From Serratia fonticola (lineage in GTDB: Bacteria > Pseudomonadota > Gammaproteobacteria > Enterobacterales > Enterobacteriaceae): a DNA stretch of 64,000 nucleotides. Under the pieces are notes generated by a model. The model had not been told where the DNA came from and made no database searches. It worked only from the letters and a program-made list of their open reading frames with translations. Below are positions 63,940-64,000 of this stretch, in pieces. The translations under genes were made by a program, and so were the position numbers. The stretch lies in NCBI RefSeq assembly GCF_006715025.1, contig NZ_VFMK01000001.1, positions 3,162,001-3,226,000 on the forward strand, read 5' to 3'. The first letter of the stretch is position 1; each line of letters starts with the position of its first letter.

Positions 63940-64000
63940 ATGAACGATTACGGTATGATCATTGAAACCGGTACGCTGCGCATCCAGCGGCTATTGCCCG
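63940..64000 (+). CDS. Start of an SRPBCC/AHSA1-like protein (partial)
   Basis: The first 20 codons (MNDYGMIIETGTLRIQRLLP) are visible before the window ends. They match the beginning of Aha1/SRPBCC-domain proteins, the usual partner of this ArsR subgroup. The function is unknown; identification rests on the short start plus operon context. Confidence 0.6.
   Translation, partial: MNDYGMIIETGTLRIQRLLP

Overview
The window looks like the replication-terminus region of an enterobacterial chromosome, most likely Serratia or a close Yersiniaceae relative (genus is inference from the gene mix). The key landmark is a 28-bp site at 30692-30719 that matches, base for base as I recall it, the Escherichia coli dif site used by XerC/XerD. 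Four perfect matches to the MatP site matS (GTGACRNYGTCAC) at 1679, 11146, 26089 and 42448 also fit a Ter macrodomain. No rRNA, tRNA or CRISPR array was seen.

Layout. 1-2.4 kb: end of an unknown operon (outer-membrane barrel, malonyl-CoA:ACP transacylase-like enzyme, multi-pass membrane protein). 2.5-9.6 kb: nitroreductase, then the overlapping srfA-srfB-srfC operon. 9.7-16.6 kb: GAF-GGDEF diguanylate cyclase, an arcD-arcA arginine deiminase pair without arcB/arcC, an acyltransferase-3-like membrane protein and nhaC. 16.7-19.7 kb: a carbohydrate operon ruined by a deletion that joins the start of a GPH sugar transporter to the end of a family 3 glycosidase, with its AraC regulator intact. 19.8-27.5 kb: lipase, MFS exporter, flavin reductase-like protein, DUF1543 protein, LuxR-type regulator, methyltransferase and the lipoprotein glycosidase DigH.

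27.5-35 kb is an AT-rich accessory stretch around dif: an IS1-like transposase remnant, an FAD-linked oxidase broken by one base at a G7 tract, a decayed tyrosine recombinase about 95 bp from dif, a large autotransporter and 1.2 kb of noncoding DNA. 35.1-45.0 kb is a tightly coupled seven-gene operon that I do not recognise as a described pathway: a sugar-dehydrogenase-type small subunit, two tandem GMC flavoenzymes with a Cys motif like that of Fe-S GMC dehydrogenases, a VioB/RebD-type ferritin-like protein fused to an NTF2-like domain, an acetoacetate-decarboxylase-like protein, a third GMC enzyme and a UbiD-type decarboxylase. It is the best candidate for a new system: probably successive oxidation and decarboxylation of a small organic acid or alcohol, or synthesis of a small metabolite.

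45-64 kb is mostly core: a methyltransferase, a DUF3772 MscS-type channel, a DUF2975/XRE pair, an ABC-F ATPase preceded by a small leader ORF, a CDF metal transporter, an MgtS-like 30-residue membrane peptide, a small HTH-like protein, a secreted TAP-type hydrolase, a general porin, an elongation factor G gene outside the str operon, a DMT transporter, kup, and an ArsR regulator with a partial SRPBCC gene at the right edge.
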